Shown here piece after piece: positions 1-9,952 of a DNA stretch of 64,000 nt. The position numbers and the translations under genes were made by a program. Every line of letters begins with the position of its first letter. Positions within the stretch are counted from its first letter, which is position 1. The DNA is taken from contig CABUAH010000001.1 of NCBI GenBank assembly GCA_902489475.1, positions 1-64,000 on the forward strand, written 5' to 3'. The stretch comes from an uncultured Oscillospiraceae bacterium. Lineage in GTDB: Bacteria; Bacillota; Clostridia; Oscillospirales; Ruminococcaceae. The notes under the pieces were generated by a model, which saw nothing but the letters and a program-made list of their open reading frames with translations, did no database searches and was not told the origin of the DNA.

Positions 1-6
1 TTTGTT

Positions 7-1881
7 ATGTTACTTGAAGTAAAAAAAATAAGTAAATATTTCGGAGCACAGCCGATTTTTAAAGATGTCACTTTTAATATTGAAGAGCATGAAATCATCG
101 GACTTATAGGAATAAACGGTTCGGGAAAATCAACTCTTTTGAATATTATATCTAATAATCTCGATTTTGACAAGAATGAAAAGGGCGAGGGAAGCATCTC
201 TTTAAAAAACGGTGCAAAAATCGGATTTTTAAGGCAGAATTCCGGTCTTGATTCAAGCTTCACGATTGCAGAGGAAATGAGAAAGCCATTTTTAAAGCTT
301 GATGAAACGCTTGAAAGAATGAAAGAGCTTGAAAAGAATATGAGCGTTGAAAATGCGGAGGAATATGCATGTCTTTCATCATATTATGAATCAAACGATG
401 GCTATAATATTGATGTTTTGATAAACCGTGTTTTGAACGGAATGGGATTCTCTGATTTTGAAAAGGACAGGGTGGTTTCAACTCTGTCGGGAGGAGAGAA
501 AACAAGGCTTGCGCTTGCAAAGCTTCTTTTGGAGCGACCTGAGCTTTTAATTTTGGATGAGCCTACAAATCACCTTGATTTTGAAACGCTCATGTGGCTT
601 GAGGATTATTTGAAGTCGTACAACGGAGCCGTTTTGGTTGTATCGCACGACAGATATTTTTTAGACGCTTTGTGTTCAAGAATTCTTGAAATAGAAAACA
701 AGAGTTTGTACGCATATAAAGGCGGTTACAGTCAGTATGTCGTTTTAAAAGAACATAATTTTGAAGCGAGAATGAAGGCATACAGAAAACAGCAGGATGA
801 AATTGAGAAGCTTAAAGATTATATTGCTAAAAACAAGGTGCGTGCGTCTACTGCCGCAATGGCAAAAAGTCGTGAGAAACAGCTTGAGAGAATGGATATA
901 CTTGAAAAGCCGTTTGAGTATAAAAGCAGCGTAAGGCTTAATTTGTCTTATGATATAGAGCCGCCTAAAGAACTTTTAAAGGTTTTGAATACAAGTCTTT
1001 CAATAGGCGGAAAAACCTTAGTTGATGATTTGTCTTTTGAAATAAGACGGGGAGAAAAGGTTGGAATTGTCGGAAAAAACGGAATGGGGAAGTCAACCCT
1101 TTTAAAGCTGATTTTAGGAGAGATACAGCGCACAAGCGGAAAAATCCTTTGGGCGGAAAATGTAAAGAGGTTTTATTTCGATCAGGAATTGAAGCTACTT
1201 AACACAAGTGACAGCGTTATGGATTTTCTGCATAACCGGTTTGCATCTCTTACCGACGGCGACATCAGAAAAGTTTTAGCGAGTGTTTTGTTTTCAGGAG
1301 AAAATGTTTTTAAACCTGTAAGCGTTTTGTCCGGCGGAGAAAAGGTAAAGCTTATGTTTGCCGTAATGATTTTAACGAGAGCAAATGTTTTGCTGCTTGA
1401 CGAGCCTACAAATCACCTCGATTTAAATTCAAAGGAGGTTTTGGAATCAGCATTAAACGAATATACGGGAACTATTATTCTTGTATCGCATGACAGGTAT
1501 CTTTTAAACAGACTTACGTCGAGGATCTTTGAAATTGAGGATGGAGTGTTGAATCAGTATGATTGCGGATTTAAAACATATATTGAAAACAAGCGAATGT
1601 CACGTGCGAAAATCGAAGCCCCTCCGAAACAAGAGAAAACAGGTGCTAAAACATACAGAACAAAACAGCAAAGAGCGGAGGACGCAAAGAGAAAACAGCT
1701 CATAAAAGATATTGAACAAAGAATACTCTGTTTGGAAGAGGAATGCGAGGAAATAAACAACAAGATGATTATTCCCGAGATCGCCGCTGATTATAAGGAG
1801 ATGAATCGCCTGTGTGAAGAGCAGACAGAAAAAAAGGCGGAGATAAACTTGCTTATGGATAAATGGGCTGAGCTTGAATAA
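7..1881 (+). CDS. ABC-F family ATPase (ribosome-associated, Uup/YdiF-like)
   Basis: A soluble protein of 624 aa with two ABC ATPase domains and no membrane segments, as in ABC-F translation factors that act on the ribosome rather than in transport. Domain 1 has Walker A GINGSGKST at residues 35-43, signature LSGGEKT near 160 and Walker B LLILDEPTNHLD near 183. Domain 2 has GKNGMGKST near 358, LSGGEKVK near 441 and VLLLDEPTNHLD near 463. A charged linker (about 250-300) joins the domains, and the last 100 residues are Lys/Glu-rich and look coiled coil, as in the Uup/YdiF subgroup. A hairpin terminator follows at once. The start lies 6 nt inside the window, so its ribosome binding site is not visible and a slightly earlier start cannot be excluded. 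Antibiotic-resistance ABC-F proteins share this fold; nothing here shows that role. Confidence 0.93.
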   Translation: MLLEVKKISKYFGAQPIFKDVTFNIEEHEIIGLIGINGSGKSTLLNIISNNLDFDKNEKGEGSISLKNGAKIGFLRQNSGLDSSFTIAEEMRKPFLKLDETLERMKELEKNMSVENAEEYACLSSYYESNDGYNIDVLINRVLNGMGFSDFEKDRVVSTLSGGEKTRLALAKLLLERPELLILDEPTNHLDFETLMWLEDYLKSYNGAVLVVSHDRYFLDALCSRILEIENKSLYAYKGGYSQYVVLKEHNFEARMKAYRKQQDEIEKLKDYIAKNKVRASTAAMAKSREKQLERMDILEKPFEYKSSVRLNLSYDIEPPKELLKVLNTSLSIGGKTLVDDLSFEIRRGEKVGIVGKNGMGKSTLLKLILGEIQRTSGKILWAENVKRFYFDQELKLLNTSDSVMDFLHNRFASLTDGDIRKVLASVLFSGENVFKPVSVLSGGEKVKLMFAVMILTRANVLLLDEPTNHLDLNSKEVLESALNEYTGTIILVSHDRYLLNRLTSRIFEIEDGVLNQYDCGFKTYIENKRMSRAKIEAPPKQEKTGAKTYRTKQQRAEDAKRKQLIKDIEQRILCLEEECEEINNKMIIPEIAADYKEMNRLCEEQTEKKAEINLLMDKWAELE

Positions 1882-1893
1882 AATTTATCATAT

Positions 1894-1923
1894 AGGGCGT
1901 GGAAGTACCACACGCCCTTTTTT
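1894..1923 (+). terminator. Rho-independent terminator after the ABC-F gene
   Basis: AGGGCGTG pairs with CACGCCCT across a short loop and is followed by a run of six T. It lies 13 nt after the stop codon. Confidence 0.85.
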
Positions 1924-1942
1924 GGCTTTTAGGTAAAAAGTC

Positions 1943-1971
1943 TTGTAAAATCGGGGCTTTTATGATATACT
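1943..1971 (+). promoter_or_regulatory. SigA-type promoter of the aminotransferase-trpS run
   Basis: TTGTAA, a 17-bp spacer and TATACT. Transcription would start near 1978, about 64 nt before the aminotransferase start codon. Confidence 0.65.
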
Positions 1972-2041
1972 TAATTAAATAACGATATTGTTCGGGCGCA
2001 AGCTTTTGACATGTCAAAAAAGAAGTTGAGGAGTTTTAATA

Positions 2042-3235
2042 ATGAATTACGAGTTTTCAAAAAAAGTATCGGGACTTCAAGCGTCTGCGATAAGAGAAAT
2101 ACTAAAATTTACGAGCGATCCGGAGGTTATATCTTTTGCAGCAGGAAATCCTGCACCCGAAGCATTTCCGGTTGATGAAATTGAGAGGATTTCAAAGGAA
2201 ATATTTGAAACCGATCCGATTTTAGCACTTCAATACTCAATAACGGAGGGGTATACTCCTTTAAGAGATACTTTAAAGCAAAGGCTTCACGGTGAAGGCT
2301 GTTTTAACAGCGACACAGATGAGCTTATTATTACCTCCGGTGCACAGCAGGCAAACGAGCTTGCCGCTAAGGTGCTTTGTGATGAGGGGGATACTATTGT
2401 TTGTGAAGCTCCGTCTTTCATCGGTTCGCTTAATGCTTTCAAGTCTTACAACGTGGATCTTGTCGGTGTGGAGCTTGAAGAGGACGGTATAAACTTAGAG
2501 AAGCTTGAAGAGGTTCTCAAGACTAAAAAAGTAAAACTTATTTATCTTATTCCTAATTTTCAAAATCCTACAGGTCTTACGATGAGCTATGAAAAAAGAG
2601 TTAAGGTTTTATCTCTTGCAAAAAAATATGACGCTATAATACTTGAAGACAATCCTTACGGCGATCTACGCTTTGATGGGGAGAAGATTCCAAGTATCAA
2701 GAGCATGGACGATGACGGGAGAGTTATTTATTCGGGAACATTTTCAAAGGTTTTAGCCCCCGGAATAAGAGTGGGATATACCTCTGCTCCTAAGGCAATT
2801 GTTGCAAAAATGATAGTCTGCAAGCAGGTTTCTGATGTTCATACAAACATTTGGGCTCAGGTTTTGGCAAACAAGTTTTTAAACGAGTGCGATATGGATA
2901 AGCATCTTTTGGGACTTCAGGATATATACCGTAAAAAATGCGGGCTTATGTTAAGCTGTCTTGAAAAATATTTTTCCTCAAAGGTTAAATATACTGTTCC
3001 TCAGGGCGGATTGTTTATTTGGTGTACGCTTCCTGAGGGATGCGACATGATGACATTCTGCAAACGTGCCGTTGAAGAATATAAGGTTGCAGTAGTGCCG
3101 GGAACAGCGTTTTTGGTAAGCGAGGAGGAAAAGACTTCATCGTTCAGAATTAACTTTTCAACGCCTACCGATGAACAGATTATAAAGGGCTGTGAGCTTA
3201 TCGGAGCGCTTTCAAAAGAGATGTTTGGTGAATAA
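2042..3235 (+). CDS. PLP-dependent aminotransferase, class I/II (LysN/MocR-domain type)
   Basis: A 397-aa fold-type I aminotransferase. The family moves amino groups between amino acids and 2-oxo acids in the cytosol. The PLP lysine lies in GTFSKVLAPGIR near residue 235, and the cofactor-site Asn is in IPNFQNPTG. The N-terminus (ASAIREILKF, then SFAAGNPAPEAFP) resembles 2-aminoadipate/aromatic aminotransferases of the LysN group and the aminotransferase half of MocR regulators. There is no GntR DNA-binding domain, so it is an enzyme. TTGAGGAG precedes the ATG at good spacing. It is followed after 32 nt by trpS, probably in one transcript. The exact substrate cannot be read from sequence; 2-oxoglutarate/aromatic or branched-chain pairs are the usual ones. 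Confidence 0.85.
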   Translation: MNYEFSKKVSGLQASAIREILKFTSDPEVISFAAGNPAPEAFPVDEIERISKEIFETDPILALQYSITEGYTPLRDTLKQRLHGEGCFNSDTDELIITSGAQQANELAAKVLCDEGDTIVCEAPSFIGSLNAFKSYNVDLVGVELEEDGINLEKLEEVLKTKKVKLIYLIPNFQNPTGLTMSYEKRVKVLSLAKKYDAIILEDNPYGDLRFDGEKIPSIKSMDDDGRVIYSGTFSKVLAPGIRVGYTSAPKAIVAKMIVCKQVSDVHTNIWAQVLANKFLNECDMDKHLLGLQDIYRKKCGLMLSCLEKYFSSKVKYTVPQGGLFIWCTLPEGCDMMTFCKRAVEEYKVAVVPGTAFLVSEEEKTSSFRINFSTPTDEQIIKGCELIGALSKEMFGE

Positions 3236-3267
3236 TTTAACTTTGATTTTTATTAAGGAGTTTTAGT

Positions 3268-4272
3268 ATGGAAAATGAAAAGAAGCTCATTTTGAGCCTT
3301 ATACAGCCGTCAGCAAAATCTTTTACACTTGGAAATTATATAGGTTCTGTAGGAAACTGGGGAAAGCTTCAGGAGGAGTTTAATTGCGTTTACGGAATTG
3401 CTGATCTTCATGCTATAACTGTAAAGCAAGACCCTGTAGAGCTTAGAAAAAACTCTATGTCTGCTTATGCACTTATGTTAGCCTGCGGAATAGACCCTGA
3501 AAAGTCAGTTGCGTTTTTTCAAAGCCACAACAAATGTCATGCGGAGCTTAATTGGATTTTGTCATGTTATACGCAGTTCGGTGAGCTTTCGAGAATGACG
3601 CAGTTTAAGGATAAATCTGCAAAGCATCCCGACAACATAAACGCAGGTTTGTTTACATATCCGGTTTTGATGGCTGCGGATATATTGGCATATAATGCAG
3701 ATCTTGTGCCTGTTGGAATTGATCAAAAACAACACTTAGAGCTTGCAAGAAACATAGCACAGAGGTTCAATTATGTTTACGGGGATTTCTTTACAGTTCC
3801 GGACGCATATATTCCAAAGGTTGGAGCAAAGATAATGTCACTTGCCGATCCTACTAAGAAGATGAGCAAGTCTGACGAAAATCAAAACGGATGTATTTAT
3901 GTTCTTGATGATAAGGACACAATTATAAGAAAGTTTAAAAAAGCTGTTACCGATTCCGAGGCAGACATTAGGTTTGCTGACGGTAAGGACGGAATAAACA
4001 ATCTTATCACAATTTATTCTGTAATAACATCAAAGAGCGTTTCTGATGTAGAAGCAGAGTTTTCGGGAAAAGGTTATGGAGATTTCAAGCTTGCAGTAGG
4101 TGAGGCGGTTGCTGATAAGCTGGCGCCTATAAGAGCAGAGCATGAAAAACTTATGAAAGATAAGGGCTATTTAAAGCAGTGCTATATAAACGGTGCAGAA
4201 AAAGCACAAAGAATTACTCAGAGAACGCTTACAAAGGTATACAGAAAAGTAGGATTTGTTGACGCAAGATAA
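3268..4272 (+). CDS. trpS: Tryptophan--tRNA ligase
   Basis: Class I aminoacyl-tRNA synthetase that charges tRNA-Trp with tryptophan in the cytosol. The HIGH-type motif is TLGNYIG near residue 21, with the preceding LIQPSAKSF stretch. The KMSKS signature is intact as KKMSKSDEN near residue 197, and the conserved QKQHLELARNIA tryptophan-pocket segment is present. At 334 aa it has the normal family length. AAGGAG precedes the ATG. Unlike trpBA further along the window, no T-box leader is seen before this gene, so it is presumably expressed from the upstream aminotransferase promoter. Confidence 0.96.
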   Translation: MENEKKLILSLIQPSAKSFTLGNYIGSVGNWGKLQEEFNCVYGIADLHAITVKQDPVELRKNSMSAYALMLACGIDPEKSVAFFQSHNKCHAELNWILSCYTQFGELSRMTQFKDKSAKHPDNINAGLFTYPVLMAADILAYNADLVPVGIDQKQHLELARNIAQRFNYVYGDFFTVPDAYIPKVGAKIMSLADPTKKMSKSDENQNGCIYVLDDKDTIIRKFKKAVTDSEADIRFADGKDGINNLITIYSVITSKSVSDVEAEFSGKGYGDFKLAVGEAVADKLAPIRAEHEKLMKDKGYLKQCYINGAEKAQRITQRTLTKVYRKVGFVDAR

Positions 4273-4292
4273 ATTACTAAGGAATAGGTTTT

Positions 4293-7052
4293 ATGAAAAG
4301 CGCACTTTTAAAAGATACTTTTTTAGAAATAAAAAATTCTTTTGGACGTTTCATAGCAATCTTTACGATAATAATGCTTGGAAGCGGATTTTTTACAGGG
4401 CTTAAAGCAACTATGCCCGATATGATAGATACGGCGGCGGAATACTTTGAGGACAATAACCTTGCGGATATAACGCTTCGTTCAACATACGGAGTAAAAT
4501 ACGATGACGTGCAAATGGTTAAAAATTTAGAGAATGTCAAAGGTGCTATGCCCGGATATTCCAAGGACGTTTTTTATAATTATGAGGGTAAAAACCTAGT
4601 TTTAAAGGCGATTTCGTATAATAACAATCCAAGTGTTTCCGATGCAAATGTATTAAATAAGCTTGTGGTTTCAGAGGGACGGCTTCCTACTAATGGCGGA
4701 GAATGTGTTGTTGAGAAAAAGCTAAGCTCTCCTGATACGTTTAAAGTAGGAGAGAAGCTTAAACTTATAGAACCTGATGAATCGAAAGCTCTTTCCGAGA
4801 GCCTTAAAAACGATGAATATGAAATCGTGGGAATTGTAAGCTCACCGATGTATATAGGCTATGAAAGAGATAAAACAAATGTCGGTAACGGTTTAGTTGA
4901 CAGCAATATTTTTATTATTGAAGAGGATTTCGTTTCCGATTATTATACTGAGCTTTATGTCACTTTAAACGGTGCTTCGGATTATGGACCGTTTTCTGAT
5001 GAATATAAAAGCTTTGTAAAACAAAACTCTAAGGCTGTGGAAAAAGCCTTTAAAGAAAGTGTAAATAACAGATATTCTTCGCTCATGACGAGCGCAGAAG
5101 AAAACATTTCCTCTGCGCAAAAGTCAGCTGACGATTATGAGGCATTGCTTAATTCAAGTGACAGTAAATTGTCGAAGATGATCAATGCATTGAGTAATGA
5201 GCTTAAAACACTTGACAGCGGATCTTTGGAATACAGAGCAAAGAACGAAGTGTTAAAAAAAGCGTCAATGCTTTTGGAGGCGAGAAGAAGCAATAATCAA
5301 AATGTTTTAGAGGAGATGCATAATGAGCTTGTCACGGCACAGCTTGAAATTGCTTCCGCTAAGCAGAAAATGTCGGAGATGAACGAGCCAACGGTGATTT
5401 TATCCGACCGGTTTGCGAGTTCCGATTATTCGTCATATTACTCCGACAGTGAGAGGGTTGACAATATTTCAAAGGTTTTCCCGGTGTTCTTTATAATCGT
5501 TGCAGCTCTTGTGTGTCTTACGACAATGACGAGAATGATAGATGAGAAGAGAGTCGAGATAGGAACATACAAGGCTCTCGGCTACAGCGGTATTAAAATA
5601 GCCGGTAAGTATCTTATATATGCTTTTTTTGCAACAGCATTGGGTGCAACTGTTGGAACAGCAATAGGATTAAAGCTTTTTCCGAGAATAATTTTTAACG
5701 CATATAAAATGCTCTACAATATTCCGAAAATAAATGCACCGTTTAAGTGGAATTATTATATTCTTTGCACACTATGTGCTCTTGCTGTTACTCTTATCGC
5801 AGTAATGGTATCTATCAAAAATGAGCTTAGGCAAGAGCCAAGTCAAATAATGCGTCCTAAATCTCCTCCGTCAGGGAAGAGAGTATTGCTTGAAAAAATT
5901 CCGTTTATATGGAATAGGCTGGGATTTTTATCTAAGGTAACGGTAAGAAATCTTTTGAGATACAAAAAGAGGTTTTTTATGTCTGTTATCGGCGTTGCAG
6001 GATGCACAGCGCTCGTTATTACAGGCTTTGGTTTAAAGTATTCCATATCCTCAATTGTTGATAAGCAGTTTGATAATGTGTTTTTATATGATGCTTTGGC
6101 TGCGGTGAATTCCGATAATCTTAACGGCGAGAAAGAGATCGAAAGCTCGGTAAGGAAATATTCCGAGATAGATAAATTCACGCTTGAATCAGTTGAGAAC
6201 TTTGATGTTTATGCAAACGACGAGCGTCAATCGGCATATGTTGTTGTTCCTAAAAATACAGATGGCTTTACGGATTTTGTATCTCTCAAGTCAGCTGACG
6301 GGAAAGAAAATTTTAGCTTATCAGACGGTGCGGTTTTGATTACAAATAAGCTTTCTCTGCTTCTTGATGTAAAGGTCGGAGATGAGATAACATTTTCTGC
6401 GGGAATGGATAATAAGACGGCTATAGTTACAGGAATAGTCGAAAATTATGCTATGCACTATGTATATATGTCATCCGATACGTATTCGAATATTTTTGGA
6501 AGCAATGCTGAGTACAATACCGTTTGTATCAAGATGCAAAACAATGCTGACCAAAACAAGCTTGCTTCAGATATGATTTCATCAAAGGATTATCTCGGAA
6601 TAACTTTTGTTGAGCAGACGGGTGCCAACTTCACCGAAAGCATGGGAAGCCTTGATATTATAATTTGGGTATTGATCGTGTGTGCAGGTGCGCTTGCTGT
6701 GGTAGTACTTTACAATCTTGCTAATATAAACATAACCGAGAGAGTAAGAGAAATAGCGACCATTAAGGTTTTGGGATTTTATGACGGAGAGGTTGCTTCT
6801 TATATTTACCGAGAAAACGTAATTTCATGTGTACTCGGAATTTTACTCGGAGATATACTCGGAGTTTTTCTGCACAGGTTTGTAGTAAACACAGCTGAGG
6901 TTGACCTTGTAATGTTTAACAGAGAGCTTGTATGGTGGGCATATGCTTTAGGAGCGCTGCTGACGATTTTGTTTGCTGTTTTGGTAAATTTCGTTTTGTA
7001 TTTTAAGCTCAGCAAAATAAAAATGGTTGAATCTCTTAAATCGGTTGAATAG
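4293..7052 (+). CDS. FtsX-like ABC transporter permease, large extracellular domain
   Basis: A 919-aa membrane permease of the FtsX/MacB type, which couple an ATPase to extracellular work such as lipoprotein handling or peptide export and sensing. One N-terminal membrane helix (about 15-32) is followed by a 350-residue extracellular region with a coiled-coil stretch rich in Ser/Glu/Leu (about 265-360). Then come three helices of the first FtsX domain (about 395-515), a second extracellular part (about 590-780) and three C-terminal helices (about 785-910). The REIATIKVLGF and VEIGTYKALGY segments are the usual coupling motifs at the ends of the FtsX repeats. No ATPase is adjacent; the likely partner is the MacB-type ATPase at 9227, three genes downstream on the same strand. 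Confidence 0.88.
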   Translation: MKSALLKDTFLEIKNSFGRFIAIFTIIMLGSGFFTGLKATMPDMIDTAAEYFEDNNLADITLRSTYGVKYDDVQMVKNLENVKGAMPGYSKDVFYNYEGKNLVLKAISYNNNPSVSDANVLNKLVVSEGRLPTNGGECVVEKKLSSPDTFKVGEKLKLIEPDESKALSESLKNDEYEIVGIVSSPMYIGYERDKTNVGNGLVDSNIFIIEEDFVSDYYTELYVTLNGASDYGPFSDEYKSFVKQNSKAVEKAFKESVNNRYSSLMTSAEENISSAQKSADDYEALLNSSDSKLSKMINALSNELKTLDSGSLEYRAKNEVLKKASMLLEARRSNNQNVLEEMHNELVTAQLEIASAKQKMSEMNEPTVILSDRFASSDYSSYYSDSERVDNISKVFPVFFIIVAALVCLTTMTRMIDEKRVEIGTYKALGYSGIKIAGKYLIYAFFATALGATVGTAIGLKLFPRIIFNAYKMLYNIPKINAPFKWNYYILCTLCALAVTLIAVMVSIKNELRQEPSQIMRPKSPPSGKRVLLEKIPFIWNRLGFLSKVTVRNLLRYKKRFFMSVIGVAGCTALVITGFGLKYSISSIVDKQFDNVFLYDALAAVNSDNLNGEKEIESSVRKYSEIDKFTLESVENFDVYANDERQSAYVVVPKNTDGFTDFVSLKSADGKENFSLSDGAVLITNKLSLLLDVKVGDEITFSAGMDNKTAIVTGIVENYAMHYVYMSSDTYSNIFGSNAEYNTVCIKMQNNADQNKLASDMISSKDYLGITFVEQTGANFTESMGSLDIIIWVLIVCAGALAVVVLYNLANINITERVREIATIKVLGFYDGEVASYIYRENVISCVLGILLGDILGVFLHRFVVNTAEVDLVMFNRELVWWAYALGALLTILFAVLVNFVLYFKLSKIKMVESLKSVE

Positions 7053-7069
7053 ATAGGGAGGAAATATTT

Positions 7070-7246
7070 ATGGAGAACAAAAAATCGGGAAGCTTTTGGA
7101 AATATGCTTCGTTTTTACTTTTAGGAGTTATTCTTGGCTTTATACTGGCTCCGATAAAAGAGGGAATTCATTGCGGTAATAATAACGGAAATCATTACTG
7201 CGGTGATTATTGTGATGATGACTTTGATGAAGGAATAAAATTTTAA
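7070..7246 (+). CDS. Small membrane protein, 58 aa
   Basis: ATG at 7070 follows a strong site (AGGGAGG, 8-9 nt upstream) and opens 58 codons ending in TAA at 7244-7246. One hydrophobic helix (residues 11-28, FLLLGVILGFILAP) is followed by a short tail with Cys, His, Asn and many Asp. The helix resembles the N-terminal anchor of YtxH-like proteins, but the rest of that family is missing. It sits 17 nt after the FtsX permease and 21 nt before ychF, so it is probably co-transcribed. The Cys/His/Asp tail could bind metal; that is a guess. Function unknown. Confidence 0.7.
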   Translation: MENKKSGSFWKYASFLLLGVILGFILAPIKEGIHCGNNNGNHYCGDYCDDDFDEGIKF

Positions 7247-7267
7247 CAAAAGAAAGGCGAACAGAAT

Positions 7268-8362
7268 ATGAAACTAGGTATGGTAGGACTTCCGAATGTA
7301 GGAAAATCAACACTTTTTAATGCTCTAACAAATGCAGGGGCTGAATCGGCAAACTATCCGTTTTGCACGATCGAGCCAAATGTAGGAATAGTTTCCGTTC
7401 CGGACGAGCGTTTGGAAAAGTTAAGGGAAATGTATAACCCGAAGAAATTTACCCCTGCGACGCTTGAATTTGTTGATATTGCAGGTCTTGTAAAGGGTGC
7501 GTCAAAGGGCGAGGGACTTGGCAACAAATTTCTTTCAAATATAAGAGAGGTTGATGCAATTGTTCATGTTGTAAGATGCTTTGAGGACGATAATATCGTT
7601 CATGTCGATGGAAGCATTGATCCTAAAAGGGATATTGAAACAATAGAGCTTGAGCTTATTTTTTCGGATATAGAAATGCTTGATAGAAGAATCGACAGAA
7701 CTAAAAAAGCTATGAAGGGCGATAGATCGCTTGTTGCTGTATGCGAATTTTTAGAGAAATTGAAAAGTCATCTTGAAGATGGAAAACCTGCAAGAAGCTT
7801 TGAGATGAATGAGGACGAACAGGAATGGATAAAGGAAACGCCGCTGCTTTCTTTGAAGCCTGTTATATATGCCGCTAATATGTCTGAGGACGATTTTGTA
7901 AAAAACATTGAAACAAACAAAAACTATTTAGTTGTAAAGGAGATCGCAGAAAGCACAGGCTCTGCGGTGCTTCCTATCTGTGCTCAGATCGAAGCAGAGA
8001 TTGCGGACATGAGTGATGAGGACAAGCAGATGTTTTTGTCGGAGCTTGGACTTGAGATTTCAGGCCTTAACAGAATTATTAAAGAGGGCTATGCTCTCTT
8101 AGGGCTTATTTCCTATCTTACAGCCGGAGAGCCTGAGGTAAGAGCTTGGACCATCACAAAAGGAACTAAAGCTCCGCAGGCGGCAGGAAAAATTCATACT
8201 GATTTTGAAAAGGGATTTATCCGTGCCGAGGTAGTGTCCTTTGATGACCTTATGCGTTTTGGAAGCATGGCTCATGCCAAAGAAAACGGAGTTGTAAGGC
8301 TTGAGGGAAAAGAATATGTTATGCAGGATGGGGATATAGTATTATTTAGATTTAATGTTTAA
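7268..8362 (+). CDS. ychF: Redox-regulated ATPase/GTPase YchF (Obg family)
   Basis: A 364-aa OLA1/YchF P-loop protein that hydrolyses ATP in preference to GTP and associates with the ribosome; in other bacteria it modulates stress responses. The P-loop GLPNVGKST is at residues 7-15, the DIAGLVKGAS switch II region is near 70, and the YAANMSEDD segment occupies the place of NKXD, which is altered in this family. A C-terminal TGS domain (about 280-364) carries the RAWTITKG and GFIRAEVVSFDD segments. Full length for the family. AAAGGCGA precedes the start. Confidence 0.96.
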   Translation: MKLGMVGLPNVGKSTLFNALTNAGAESANYPFCTIEPNVGIVSVPDERLEKLREMYNPKKFTPATLEFVDIAGLVKGASKGEGLGNKFLSNIREVDAIVHVVRCFEDDNIVHVDGSIDPKRDIETIELELIFSDIEMLDRRIDRTKKAMKGDRSLVAVCEFLEKLKSHLEDGKPARSFEMNEDEQEWIKETPLLSLKPVIYAANMSEDDFVKNIETNKNYLVVKEIAESTGSAVLPICAQIEAEIADMSDEDKQMFLSELGLEISGLNRIIKEGYALLGLISYLTAGEPEVRAWTITKGTKAPQAAGKIHTDFEKGFIRAEVVSFDDLMRFGSMAHAKENGVVRLEGKEYVMQDGDIVLFRFNV

Positions 8363-8373
8363 CGAGGTGTGAT

Positions 8374-9189
8374 ATGGATATATCGTCAAGAATAAAACTT
8401 AATAACGGGGTAATGATGCCGAGATTCGGGCTTGGTGTTTACAAGTCGGGAGATAATACAAAACAGGCTGTTCTTGATGCACTTGAAGCAGGTTATCGGC
8501 TTATTGACACTGCCGCTTTTTACGGAAACGAAAAGGAAGTCGGCGAGGCGATAAGGGAAAGCGGCATAGCTAGAGAAGATATTTTTGTAACCACAAAAAT
8601 TTGGAACAACCACCAAAGAGAGCATCGTCAGATAGAAGCCTTTGACAGAAGTCTTGAGGCTTTAGGCCTTGAGTATATTGACCTGTATCTTGTTCATTGG
8701 CCTGTCAAAGAGTGCATTACAGAAACTTGGAGTGTGCTTGAGGGCTTATATAAAGCAGGATTGATTAAAAGCATAGGTGTAAGCAACTTCTTACAGCACC
8801 ACTTAGAGGAAATTGAGAAAAACTGTGATGTAATGCCTGCGGTAAATCAGCTTCAGCTTTCGCCGTTTGGATCAAGACCTGCACTTCGGGAGTATATGAA
8901 TAAAAAGGGAATTGTTGCCGAGGCTTGGAGTCCGCTCGCAAGGGGCAAATATTTTGACAACGAGGTTATAAAGTCGATTGCAGACAAGCATTCCAAAACA
9001 CCTGCACAGATAATGCTCAGGTGGGATATTCAAAGCAATATCGTAACGATACCAAAGTCAACCCATAAGGACAGAATTATAAGCAATGCCGATATATTTG
9101 ATTTTAATCTTTCTGATGATGAAATGTCGGCGATTGACGGCTTGAATGTAGAGAGCTACAGCCATGATCCTGACAATATAGATTTTTAA
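8374..9189 (+). CDS. Aldo/keto reductase
   Basis: A 271-aa NAD(P)H-dependent oxidoreductase with the AKR beta/alpha barrel, reducing aldehydes or ketones to alcohols. The catalytic tetrad is visible: Asp and Tyr in DTAAFYGNE, Lys in TTKIWNN, His in LVHWPVK. The C-terminal IPKSTHKDRI segment is the cofactor phosphate-binding loop. It resembles 2,5-diketo-D-gluconate reductase/YvgN-type AKRs, but the substrate is not predictable. The start is 11 nt after ychF with GAGGTG upstream, so the two are probably co-transcribed. Confidence 0.92.
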   Translation: MDISSRIKLNNGVMMPRFGLGVYKSGDNTKQAVLDALEAGYRLIDTAAFYGNEKEVGEAIRESGIAREDIFVTTKIWNNHQREHRQIEAFDRSLEALGLEYIDLYLVHWPVKECITETWSVLEGLYKAGLIKSIGVSNFLQHHLEEIEKNCDVMPAVNQLQLSPFGSRPALREYMNKKGIVAEAWSPLARGKYFDNEVIKSIADKHSKTPAQIMLRWDIQSNIVTIPKSTHKDRIISNADIFDFNLSDDEMSAIDGLNVESYSHDPDNIDF

Positions 9190-9226
9190 GTCAGGCTAAA
9201 CGCTTAAACATAACGGAGGAATCGTA

Positions 9227-9928
9227 ATGGCTTTTGTCGAGTTTAAGGATGTTTATAAAATATATAAAATGGGCGATGTTGAGATACACGCTTCCAATGG
9301 TGTAAGCTTTGAAATTGAAAAGGGCGAGTTCGCCGTTATTGTCGGAGCATCGGGAGCAGGAAAAACGACTGTGCTTAATATGCTTGGGGGAATGGACACA
9401 TCTGACGGCGGAAGCATCATAGTAGACGGCGAGGATATTGCAAAATATAAAAAGAAAGAGCTTATTTCTTTCAGAAGAAATGACGTTGGCTTTGTATTTC
9501 AGTTTTATAATCTTATAAACAACCTGACAGCAAAGGAGAACGTCGAGCTGGCAACGCAGATTTGCAAGGACGTCAGATATTCAGAAGAGGTTCTAAAGGA
9601 TGTAGGACTTGAGGATAGAATGAACAACTTTCCGGCTCAGCTTTCTGGCGGAGAACAACAAAGAGTTTCTATCGCCCGTGCGCTCGCAAAAAATCCAAAG
9701 CTGCTTTTGTGCGATGAGCCGACGGGTGCGCTCGATTACAATACAGGAAAGACGATTTTAAAGCTTTTGCAGGACACCTGCAAGTCTAAGGAAATGACAG
9801 TAATCGTTATTACGCATAATTCCGCTATTGCCCCTATGGCGGACAGGGTAATTACTCTAAAAAATGCAAAAGTAAGCCGAGTGGAGATAAATGAAGATCC
9901 GATTGATATAGATACTATTGAGTGGTAA
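9227..9928 (+). CDS. ABC transporter ATP-binding protein, MacB/LolD type
   Basis: A 233-aa ABC ATPase with Walker [10 protein letters not shown] near residue 40, Q-loop in [18 protein letters not shown], signature [15 protein letters not shown] near 140 and Walker [13 protein letters not shown] near 160. This GALD-containing subfamily energises FtsX-type permeases. The only such permease here is the 919-aa protein at 4293, so I infer they form one transporter although four genes (the small membrane protein, ychF and the AKR among them) lie in the same transcription unit. CGGAGG precedes the ATG. Confidence 0.92.
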   Translation: MAFVEFKDVYKIYKMGDVEIHASNGVSFEIEKGEFAVIVGASGAGKTTVLNMLGGMDTSDGGSIIVDGEDIAKYKKKELISFRRNDVGFVFQFYNLINNLTAKENVELATQICKDVRYSEEVLKDVGLEDRMNNFPAQLSGGEQQRVSIARALAKNPKLLLCDEPTGALDYNTGKTILKLLQDTCKSKEMTVIVITHNSAIAPMADRVITLKNAKVSRVEINEDPIDIDTIEW

Positions 9929-9952
9929 TAAGCAGCAAAGGCGGTGTGTGTG

